In this document: positions 20,835-29,406 of the stretch, one piece after another | How positions within the stretch are numbered: position 1 is the first letter of the stretch | Layout: every line of letters begins with the position of its first letter | Origin: Lineus longissimus | Taxonomy: Eukaryota; Nemertea; Pilidiophora; Heteronemertea; Lineidae | Assembly: GCF_910592395.1 (NCBI RefSeq) | Contig: NC_088319.1 | Span: 8,804,001 to 8,868,000 of the forward strand | Length of the DNA stretch: 64,000 nucleotides | Reading direction: 5' to 3' | Position numbers and translations under genes: made by a program | Notes under the pieces: generated by a model | What the model was told of the DNA's origin: nothing | Seen by the model: only the letters and a program-made list of their open reading frames with translations | Database searches by the model: none

Positions 20835-21462
20835 GGCTGAAGTTACATGGACCTCACGTTTCATCGACTCACGACTCATTTGTCACTTGTCATTCGTGAG
20901 CTGATGAATGGACATTGGAAAACCTATTGACCTGTTCTCATTGAAGTGAATTTTGTAAGTTTTGCCCGCATTCGTCGCCTCACGTCATTTCATGTCATTT
21001 CACGCGTGAGGCGATGAATGGACATGTTCATTCTTTGTGAAATGAGCTGGCAAAGAAAGTGGACGTCCATGTGCATTTGTAGTGATATCGCCTTCGAAAC
21101 TGTGAGTATAGCTACTTTTCGGCATTTTCATTAGTTTACACATTAACACAATAGCTAATTTCGATTTGAAATGAGAAACAAAAAATGCAAAAATGCAGCA
21201 CTTTTATGTACCACATTGTTCTCGTCCGTCGCCTCCGCTTTCGTTTTCTATTCTCCAGCAGGAGCAGCATGGCTGCCATCTCTTCTTCTTCTGAGTCCAT
21301 GTGCGTCGCCGAGAAAATCCAAGTGACAAATGAACGAGCGAAAAATGATCTGTATGTAAACCGCCGCGGTCACTCGTGACAAATGAGGAGTGACACGTGA
21401 AAATGAGCCTAGAGTCGATGAAAAATGTGGCGTGAGTAGCTCATTCCTATGTAACATCAGCC
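20835..21462 (-). mobile_element. Harbinger MITE, 628 bp, copy 1
   Basis: Ends GGCTGAAGTTACATGG (20835) and the complement of GGCTGATGTTACATAG (to 21462) are inverted; both flanks carry TAA (20832-20834, 21463-21465). A second 628-bp copy in opposite orientation is at 51866-52493 and differs at only a small number of bases. The interior holds an N-terminal transposase exon on the minus strand (21136-21300). This copy lies inside the right part of the larger Harbinger element. Confidence 0.9.
21136..21300 (-). pseudogene. N-terminal transposase exon kept in MITE copy 1
   Basis: ATG at 21300 opens 54 codons starting MDSEEEEMAAMLLLLE and followed by a strongly basic RKRKRRRRTRTMWY segment. Acidic, Leu-rich, then basic plus aromatic is the typical start of a HARBI1-like transposase. 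The DDE core is absent, so this is a deletion derivative. Confidence 0.6.
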
Positions 21463-21664
21463 TAAAAGGCCTGTGAAATGTGACATACACCCTTGGAAAT
21501 TACATTTGGACACATCTAGGCACCATACCTAAATTTGAGTATACTACTTAGCTATGTAGGTACTTAAGTCAAGTTGTGAATTCCAACATAAGTATGGTAC
21601 TTAGCTTAGTATGATACTTACCGCTTAGGCATACCCAACTTAAGTTGCTTGATAAATACGGGCC

Positions 21665-23105
21665 TTCCTAGGAAAGGAAATTACTTAAGTGGGATGCATA
21701 TAACCTATTTAGGGTAATACTTATGAAAGAATTTATCCTCAGGCCCAAGTTTTTTCCTTATCTCCAAACGCTGTTAGTTTCACGGTGATACATTTTATGC
21801 AATAGCTCCCAGCCAGTAGAAATTGCTGGCACAAATCTATGTTGGCTAAATTTAGGCAGGATGCATGCATAATGATGTTTGGAGAGGTCATCAATACAAA
21901 AACAGGCCTGGTAGTGTTCTGTTAGGATCATTCACTACCGAGAGTTAAATCTGTACAGGCCAATGCAGCTAGGAGCATGGCTTTACTCAAAAAGAAATGC
22001 GCCAGGCAACCGAATTGGACCCGACTGGATAAAGAGATATTAGAAAGTTATTAGTATCGAAGGCGGTTTACGTATTCGCCTCGTTATCATGAGGCATTAG
22101 GATCTGGATGAGTATTCCGTCAATTACACCAACATCCTATCTCTAAAGACTCGTTCTCTTCAAAAGGCTCTTTCGACAATAATATCAAGAGCAGCTATTG
22201 CTGCCATCCTACCACCTTGGTCGATCACCAGGAAAAGATTTGAAAATACTTAGCTAGGTGTCTACCTTAGGTACCTCAAAAGGTTCCTTTCGGATGGGAA
22301 GGATTTTTTTTTGTCCAGGAGCTCTTCGCATGATAGTAGCAGGCAGACATTTGCATGTTGCCATCACCTCCCTCCCTATTAATACTCCAAGTGCCCCTAT
22401 AGTATTAACAATTTTCCATCCTTTTGATGAAACAAAAGTCGAAAAAGAAGTCTAAGCTTTCTGATTTATTGCTTTTATTCATAAATATACGACGTGTTCG
22501 ATTACAAGCGCGGCGCTCGCGTGAGCAAGCGTTCTTTTTGGTACTGGCGCCTCATCTTGCGCCAGGCCGAAGTTAGCGACCCTAGGAGTGGGTTACGCCG
22601 GAATCAAATGGCCCCGCACGTGACTTTTGAGTCAAGACGGTAAACGATCCTGTTAGTATTAATGTCGACTTTGCGATATACACAAATGTGTTTATTGCAT
22701 CAGATTACAGTTTTTTGGGGGCAAAAATTGAATAGCTGTTGGAAGAAATTGATATTACGATTATAAAAATTGGCCAATATGGTTAGTGAGAAGTTTTTGT
22801 CGTTTACACACATGGCCTCAATTCATAATTGACACGCGCTTCAAGGCCCGAGATCCGGTGCTTACCGAAGTGTGGCGTTAGAAATCAAACACGCTAAAAG
22901 AGGCAACCATCTTTTACAAGCTGTGTACAATGGAAATACGACAGCAAAATACATAATTCTGACACCTCCTAGACAACAATTAGTAGGACGGAATAAACTG
23001 CTTGGTTTTACCGGAATGTCCAGATTGAACTACATCTCGATTTATTCTTGATGCAAAGAAGAATCATATAGACACAAACAAGTAGGAGCAGAAGGAGTCC
23101 TTGTA
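21665..23105. other. No gene recognised
   Basis: Unique-looking DNA. A GC-rich patch near 22510-22620 (GCGCGGCGCTCGCG) stands out, but I see no reading frame, TIR or LTR here. Confidence 0.4.
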
Positions 23106-23623
23106 CAGGGTGTCCTAAAATGACTGCAATTCATAAACATCGGAAATAAATATATAAAAACAGTCCTAATAGTTTTAGGTCTGCGTAGAAATGACTGCAA
23201 TCCATAAACATTGGTATTAAATAAGGATATAACATAATAGTCATAATAGATTCAGGTCTGCGCAGAAGGTTTGGTTTGAACATACCAACATGTCCTTGAG
23301 AAGATGTTCTTTTTTTACTATGAAATATTTTTTGTTCAAATATTTTGACCTGAAGGCCAAATAATGCCATTCTTACGAGATTGCACCAATGCAGTGTATT
23401 TTGTTGAATGCAGTTGAAGGAAAACATCCTCTGTGCCCAAGAAAACATTGTTTTTGCTGCCAACATGGCCAAGGTGAAGAAAACAATACTTTTTGGAGAA
23501 CCTCAAATCTTTAAGATGGGCAAAATTCTCTTCAATTTTTCAGACAGAACGTTATTTTTGAAATTATTTTGTGGTTGGGATATCATCTTAACCTGTTAGC
23601 TGCAATTATTTTGGGTGGCCCTG
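23106..23623. mobile_element. mariner-type MITE, 518 bp, TA duplication
   Basis: Left end CAGGGTGTCCTAAAATGACT and the complement of the right end CAGGGCCACCCAAAATAATT are inverted repeats continuing into GCA; both sides are flanked by TA. The CAGGGTGNCC-AAAAT ends and TA target are typical of Tc1/mariner-related non-autonomous elements. No transposase remains. A lone similar end occurs near 29680. Confidence 0.75.
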
Positions 23624-23878
23624 TATCTGCCTGAATCGACTGACCCACGAGTAGTGAATAGTTCTCTATTCCCACCCGAAATGATTTCAGTGATGAAAGG
23701 TAGTTCTCATTACTGCAGATTATGACGCGATTTGGACATGATATAGGGCCATTGTAGTCACCAGTTGTCGAAGACTTTGGCTGAGAGATATGCTGAACGA
23801 AGAAGCTTCATTTCAACAAATCAACGAAGAAGCTTAATGTGCTCAGCTTGTGTTTCATTTACCAAAGTAGGGTGCCAA

Positions 23879-24370
23879 GGCCAGGGGCTATTGTGCTCAC
23901 CGTATAGATAATTGGTGGTAAGGAATTCTTACTGGTTAAGAAACATGCTACATGTCTAGTATTTAGGTCAAATCAAAATCGGTATGACATGTGATGTATC
24001 CTTGCTTGGAGTACCTACCATGAAAATATTATTGAAAACAAGTCACTGATAAACGAGATATTGCAATTTTAACCTTTTCAGTTTTGGCTCCAAGTACGTG
24101 GCCAAGTCGAGAATCATATTGGACTGAAATTCAGTGTCAAGAGGTTATCTGATCAAGAGGGTCATGTGTACTAAGTTTCAAGTTGTTAGCTTTGGCGGTT
24201 AAGAACGTGCAATTGTAATACACTCGAACGGCCAATTTTAGCCATTGGACCTAGAGAAATCACATTTATAGGATATATATGAAGTATCCTTGCTCAGAGT
24301 ATCTACCATAAAAATATCATCGAAGACACATGTGTGGTAGGCACTTGCGTGGTGGGCAGTCTTAACCCCT
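23879..24370 (+). repeat. 5' fragment of the dispersed hairpin-ended repeat (subfamily B)
   Basis: Starts GGCCAGGGGCTATTGTGCTC then ACCGTATAG, followed by the family's internal wording (ATGTATCCTTGCTTGGAGTA, CAAGTCACTGATAAACGAGA, TTTTGGCTCC, TCATGTGTACTAAGTTTCAA). It fades out near 24370 without the 3' end. Confidence 0.7.
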
Positions 24371-24981
24371 TGAACCTCACATGCCGGTTTCGCATCTTCG
24401 AAGCAACTGTACATACACCCCAAGGGCCGGTTTCGCATCCTGTTTTGCCCGATTGTTTTTCTTCGTTTTTTCCTTTTTGTGTTGTTCAGATTTTATATCA
24501 ACTCGTCGAATCCAACATGACCGCCCCCCATTATCATAACTGCCGCCAATTACGCCTCCTGAGAACAAAACTGTGCGGGATCCATGCCCAGTAAATCCAT
24601 AGCAACATGGCGGGTTCTCTGATGAATGTCAACATGTAGATAGCTTTGTATAAGGTACCCGAACGCACAGTGGACGTCAAGGCAGTGGATGAGGTTGACA
24701 AAAACAAATTTCGCTCGTCATGATGAGAAGAAAAACACATTCACTGGCATTTCCTGATTACATTCGCAAAATCGATCAGCCAGGAAGTGTTATTTGTTTG
24801 CGGTGTACAGGAATATATATTATATATATCATATTATAAAGTAAAATAATAAAAAAGAACTTTCCAGATTATTTATCCAGGCCATTCTCATCCCTGGAAC
24901 AGTTATGCCAGTACCACTGAGCCAAAAAGCTTTGCCTTCTGTACATGCTGCATAGATATGACAGTACCAGTAGGGGAGAAA

Positions 24982-25029
24982 GGGGCGTGTCCGCCTATGG
25001 GGCGTGTCCGCCTATGGGGCGTGTCCGCC
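24982..25029 (+). promoter_or_regulatory. Left terminal motif array, three 14-bp units at 17-bp spacing
   Basis: GGGGCGTGTCCGCC occurs at 24982, 24999 and 25016, separated by TAT. Four more copies, two per orientation, lie at 25359-25435. Repeated terminal motifs of this kind are usually transposase-binding sites; that role is inference. Confidence 0.6.
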
Positions 25030-25358
25030 TCCCCGTCTTTTCTCAGATATGGTAATCGTGCTCCGGAAAACAACGGTAGTCCCACCTCACGTGACCCATT
25101 AGGCGTGTCCTTCAACCTTTTGCGTCGTGGTAACCACGATCTCGGAACTTAAAAAGTCATTAGTTCGTTTTGACCCCACGTAAGTAAAAAAATTGGCCTA
25201 CATATATCATGTGTTTTCGGTGCTGATCCCTTAGAATATCAATTTAGGTATATTATTACTAGATACTGTATGTATGAAGCTACGTAAATACTGTGATCAC
25301 AGTGCAGAAAACCTCACGTGCTTCTGGTGGCATGCGTGTTTTTGGCCAGAGGTCAAAT

Positions 25359-25435
25359 GGGGCGAGTTCGCCGCTTGAGAACGGGGCGTGTTCGCCGAGG
25401 GGACGGACACGCCCCGTGAACGGCGGACTCGCCCC
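25359..25435. promoter_or_regulatory. Inner left motif cluster upstream of the transposase
   Basis: GGGGCGAGTTCGCC (25359), GGGGCGTGTTCGCC (25383), and the inverted forms GACGGACACGCCCC (25402) and GGCGGACTCGCCCC (25422) lie about 170 bp upstream of the start codon. They could serve both as transposase sites and as promoter-proximal self-regulatory sites. Confidence 0.5.
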
Positions 25436-25600
25436 GTCAGTGCATATAGTGGTCTAAAGTGTCTTCGATCAGCCATGCCTTGGGCTCATTGCAATATATA
25501 ATGATATAAAGTAAGAAGCATTTATAAGGTAGGCCTAAATGGTTGATATTCTGTAAGTTTTTTACAATATTCTGATACATTTTTGTTTTATAATTTCAGC

Positions 25601-26627
25601 ATGGTGCGGAATTACATCAGAAAGACCAAGAAGGGGAAAGTCCCACTACAAACCATGCAACTAGCAGCAGATCACTATCTGAACACCGAAGATGGCACCA
25701 AAGTAACGGCGGATGTGTTCGGCATACCACGGTCAACGCTGAGGGACTTTTTAAACAGGATGAGAAATCTAGATGAAAAGGGGGCAGAAACAAAGGCCAC
25801 CGTTGGATATTCTTGTCCAGGAATGATCTTCACACCAGCTCAAGAAGAGGAACTGTCGAAGTACCTTAAACGGGCAGCTGACATATACTATGGCCTGTCC
25901 CCCAAGGAGGTTCGCCAGCTTGCTTATCAATGTGCGAAGAAATACGAAATAAAGATGCCAATGTCCTGGCCTGAAAAAGAAATGGCAGGGGCAGATTGGT
26001 TTACATCGTTTCTCAAAAGGAACCAAACTTTGTCACTGCGCACACCGGAGGCCACCAGTCTGGGTAGGGCTACTGCTTTCAACAAGGCCAACGTCGCCCT
26101 TTTCTTTGCGAAGTTGACAAAGGTTATGGACAAATACAAATTCGCGGCGAAGGACATCTGGAACAGCGACGAGACGGGTGCGACAACCGTACTGAAGCCA
26201 CCTAAGGTGGTGGCGACAAAGGGAATGAAACAACTTGGTTCCGCTACTTCTGCAGAAAGAGGGACTCTGGTAACTGTGTGCGCAGCAATCGCATCAAGTG
26301 GGTCAAGCATCCCTCCGTTCTTTATTTTCCCAAGAACCCACTTTAAAAGTCACTTTCTGAGAGGAGCACCGTCTGGTTCTTTTGGGGCAGCTCATAAAAG
26401 TGGTTGGATGACTGATATAAACTTTCTGAAATTTCTGGTACACTTTGTCGCGAACGTTAGGCCTACAAAAGCAAGTCCTGTACTGCTGCTCTTGGACAAT
26501 CACGACTCGCACCTTTCAATAGATGTTATTGATTATGCGAAAAACAACGGAATCGTCATGCTGTCTTTTCCTCCCCACTGTTCCCACAAACTTCAACCTC
26601 TTGATGTCGCAGTCTTCGGATCCTTAA
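25601..26627 (+). CDS. pogo-like transposase, N-terminal and DDE part of the OTU fusion
   Basis: I start at ATG 25601 because TTTTGTTTTATAATTTCAG just upstream looks like a 3' splice site, implying a leader intron, and because the domain begins there. Residues about 8-60 form a psq/CENP-B-type helix-turn-helix (TAADVFGIPRSTLRDFL-like pattern); about 70-165 a second, Tc5-type DNA-binding domain (EEELSKYLKRAADIYYGLS, ADWFTSFLKRN). The nuclease core has Asp in IWNSDETGATT (about residue 199), Asp in VLLLLDNHDSH (about 305) and Asp in KLQPLDVAVFG (about 337), the DDD set of pogo elements. The frame is open until the repeat enters five residues after the last Asp. Removing the repeat rejoins the reading frame to 27784-28754. 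Confidence 0.85.
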
Positions 26628-27665
26628 TGAAATGGCCAGGGCCATTGTGCTCACCTCATGTGGAGGAAAGATGGATAAAGAGCATGGTATTGTGTCATGT
26701 AGTGTTAGGTTTGATGTAGGTCCAAGCAATTACAATTTCCCCAAAATGGCCAATTTACATAACATTCGACCTCTGTGACCTTGAAAAGTAGGTCAAATCA
26801 AAGAAGACCCGGGTGACACATTGAATGGTTGTTAGAATTAGATGTACCTATGATATAAAATTGGTGCCAATCGGGCAAGTCATTACTAGGAATAATGGCA
26901 TTTTGAAGAATTTAGGATTTGGCCCCCTCCCTGGAGGCCAAACGGCAAATCAGATCGCACCAAACTTCGGTACCTGAGATCACCTGACCAAGGGGTACAT
27001 GTGTACTTAATTTGTGATCAATAGTCATTGCAGTTAAGAAACGTGCCATAGTTACGGCCTGACGGCGAATTTACGCCATTTGACCTCTGTGACCTTGACA
27101 AGAAGGTCAAATTAAAAACCTGTGTGACATATACTGTATGGTGGTTAGATGTACCCATGATATCAAATTGGTGGCAATCGGGCAAGAAGTTAAGGAATAA
27201 TCACATTTTTAAGGTTTTTGGATTTTGCCCCCTGGTGGTCAAGTGGTGAATCATATTGGACCAAACTTCGGTCCCTGAGATCACCTGACTAAGGGGTAAA
27301 TGTGTACCAAATTTGGTATCAATAGTCATTGCAGTTTAGAAACGTGCCATCGTTACATCCTAACGGCCAATTTACACCATTTGACCTCTGTGACCTTGAA
27401 AAGGAGGTCAAATCAAAAACCCGGAGGATATATGATGCACCTTTGCTAGAAGTACCTACCATATTTTTTTCAAAATTTCCCGACTACTATTAAGGGAGAT
27501 ATTGCATATTTTCACTTTTAACGTTTGGCCCCCTGGTGGCCAAACCATGAAACGAATCGGACCGAAACTTGGTCTCCAAGGTGTCATTACATAAGGGTAC
27601 ATGTGTACCAAGTTTCAACTCAATAGCTCTAACAGTCACGAAACGTGCCCTGCTAACGGACGACG

Positions 27666-27708
<43 letters not shown>

Positions 27709-27783
27709 TCGACGACGACGACGACGGACGACGGACGCCACGGTATGGGATAAGCTCACCTCTGCTAAGAGGTGAGCTAAAAA
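26628..27783 (+). mobile_element. Non-autonomous hairpin-ended repeat, subfamily A, copy 1 (interrupts pogo-OTU)
   Basis: Begins TGAAATGGCCAGGGCCATTG, where ATGGCC-AG-GGCCAT folds on itself, followed by GCTCACCTC (26649-26657). It ends with hairpin AGCTCACCTC-TGCTAA-GAGGTGAGCT (27753-27778) and AAAAA. The subterminal 5' GCTCACCTC and 3' GAGGTGAGC are exact complements. Inside are three diverged units of about 300 bp (TTTGACCTCTGTGACCTTGA, GGCCCCCTGGTGGCCAA, AAGAAACGTGCC) and a GAC/GGAC microsatellite at about 27657-27735. No protein is coded. It matches 60237-61362 at all but about a dozen positions outside the microsatellite. Class unresolved: the terminal hairpin and subterminal inverted motifs recall Helentron-related elements. 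Confidence 0.85.
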
Positions 27784-28754
27784 CCAAGATGAAATCATCC
27801 ATGGCCAACTGGATGCGGACTCATCCTGGTAGACCCGCCAGTATCTATGATCTCCCAGAAATCATTTGTCAACCATGGATGGAAGCATTCAACCAAAGCA
27901 ATATCGCCTCGGGATTTGCTAAGGCGGGAATCTATCCATTCAACCCGAATATATTCACGGAAGATGACTTTGCTCCATCCTATGTTACAGACAGACCGGA
28001 CCCAACAATGGGGCCTAGCTCACATGAAAAACAAAAAGAGAATGCCGTTGGACAAAATGGGGAATCGCCAAACGCAAAGTCGAGTGAATCTATAATATGT
28101 ATTGAGCAAAGCGACTTCAATGTGATTGATGTTCGTGGTGATGGCCATTGCCTACTATACGCTGCAGAGGCCAGTCTCAATGCAGATGGAGGATGTTTCA
28201 AGGACATCACATACTCTAGTCTATGTGATCGTTTAATGCAAGAAGTGACCGAGAATGAAGCATTTTATGCGGGCTTTGAGACTGACATTGTCTCTGGGAT
28301 TCGATATTTCGTTTTTGATAAAAAATATGACACGAATGCATGTGACATGGCGCTGGCAATTCTCTGTAATGCCCTCTGTATCAATGCAAATGTATACCAA
28401 GTAAGGGAAGACGGAGGATATGATGTAACCCAGATTATTCCCGGTCGCTCTGGTGTGGCGGCTACGACCACTATCTTGCTGCTAAGAAGTGGTGATGGAC
28501 TGGATGCTCATTATTCAGGACTCTATTGTATTTCGCCAGAACCCCAGGGAGACACGCAAGGGAACATAAACATGCCTATTTCATCTCTACAGTCCGATGC
28601 TCCAGCTGCAGAACCTTCAGATATGGCTGAAAACAATGACACATGTCCGTCTTCACTGTCTGCAGCATGTGATCCACCTGTAGACATTGGGCCTAGGAGT
28701 GGTTACTACATATGCCATGAATGTGACAACGATCCCAATGATGTTTACACATAA
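27784..28754 (+). CDS. C-terminal part of the pogo fusion: transposase end plus OTU-like cysteine protease
   Basis: The first 60 residues continue the pogo transposase (ANWMRTHPGRPASIYDLPEI, GFAKAGIYPFNPNIF, SYVTDRP), with the usual continuation of Tigger/jerky-like proteins. After a low-complexity linker, a domain follows with all OTU landmarks: DVRGDGHCLLYAAE (catalytic Cys within the GDG-x-C motif), a helical middle (SLCDRLMQEVTENEAFYAGF, GIRYFVFDKKY, ALAILCNALCINANVYQV) and GDGLDAHYSGLYCI (catalytic His). The protein ends CHECDNDPNDVYT at 28754. OTU enzymes cut ubiquitin-type linkages; here it might stabilise the transposase or counter host silencing, which is inference. Confidence 0.8.
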
Positions 28755-28840
28755 TATTCCCAACAGGCATAGACAGATATACCGAGTTGGTTAATACGGT
28801 GTACTCATAAATCAATTGTTTTAGACAGAGTAAATTTTAG

Positions 28841-28940
28841 AGACATTTACAGTTAACGACATTTACAGTTTTAGATACATTTGGAGTTTTAGACACGTTT
28901 ACAGTTTGACATTTGGAGTTGGAGACATTTGCAGGACTTG
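28841..28940 (+). repeat. Degenerate short tandem repeat
   Basis: Units of roughly 18-20 bp based on GACATTTACAGTTTTAGA repeat about five times with changes (ACATTTGGAGTTTTAGACAC). It lies in the 3' untranslated part of the pogo element. Confidence 0.6.
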
Positions 28941-29139
28941 GGTTGAGTACACCTACCGTCAGCTGGGCATCTTAACACAGAGTTTAAATGACAATGTCTA
29001 CTTAATTGCAAAAATATAGGGACTGACAGCTCATGAGCTCCTGTTTTATACATTGTTACTATTGTTTAAACCTTTAAAGTTGAAGTTAAAGTTGAAATAA
29101 AACATTTATAACGTCCTTCAAGGCTTTTTTGCAGTATAT

Positions 29140-29214
29140 GGGGCGAGTCAGCCGCGCAGCGGCGGACTCGCCTCACTAGGGGGCGAACTCGCCCCAGCAC
29201 GGGGCGAGTTCGCC
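29140..29214. promoter_or_regulatory. Right subterminal motif cluster of the pogo element
   Basis: Four copies of GGGGCGWGTYCGCC-type motif in both orientations: 29140, 29161, 29182 and 29201. Together with the left arrays and the copy in the right terminus (29380-29393), this makes about a dozen sites confined to the element's ends. Confidence 0.6.
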
Positions 29215-29406
29215 TACCATGCCTATTTTTTTCCAATACATTTTGATCAAAGATTACAAGGGCAATATGTCTGAAACAGAATTTTGTTCAAAGCTATAAG
29301 TTATAGCTATGTTATGGAAAAGAAATCACTTGATTTGAGGGAACTGGTTGAGAGCTAGAGACAAAAATGAAAAAGGGGACGGACACGCCCCTTTCTCCCC
29401 TATGCA

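Larger units (their letters stand above)
13428..21664. mobile_element. PIF/Harbinger transposon, split by nested insertions
   Basis: The left end GGCCCGTATTTATCAAGC (13428) and the reverse complement of the right end (to 21664) share the first 18 bases and continue to CWACTTAA. The inner TIR similarity resumes at about 14125 (GTATGGTGCCTAAGTATG) against 21515-21640. The gap implies an insertion of about 670 bp in the left TIR, bounded by TTAA on both sides (13452 and about 14124). Inside are a HARBI1-like transposase (plus) and a Myb/SANT-like gene (minus), the standard two-gene Harbinger set. A Gypsy element (15264-20317) and a 628-bp MITE (20835-21462) are nested in it. No 3-bp TWA duplication is visible at the outer ends. 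Confidence 0.65.
24967..29406 (+). mobile_element. pogo-type DNA transposon with OTU-bearing transposase, 4.4 kb
   Basis: The left terminus (CAGTAGGGGAGAAAGGGGCG at 24968) matches the complement of the right terminus (TAGGGGAGAAAGGGGCGTG, 29402 back to 29383). Both ends hold arrays of the 14-bp motif GGGGCGWGTYCGCC. Between them is a pogo/Tigger-like transposase fused to an OTU-like domain (25601-28754). A 1.16-kb repeat (26628-27783) interrupts the coding region. TA next to the left end (24965-24966) fits the pogo target, but the right junction (TATGCA) has diverged. Confidence 0.75.

Noticed and set aside
26628-27783. The repeat as an introner (a transposon that makes its own intron)
   Set aside because: No GT at the 5' junction nor matching AG at the 3' junction in either copy that would remove it exactly; simple insertion explains the data.
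27490-27798. Open frames with long poly-Arg or poly-Val runs across the GAC microsatellite (also 61099-61455)
   Set aside because: They arise from the trinucleotide repeat in both strands and have no coding context.
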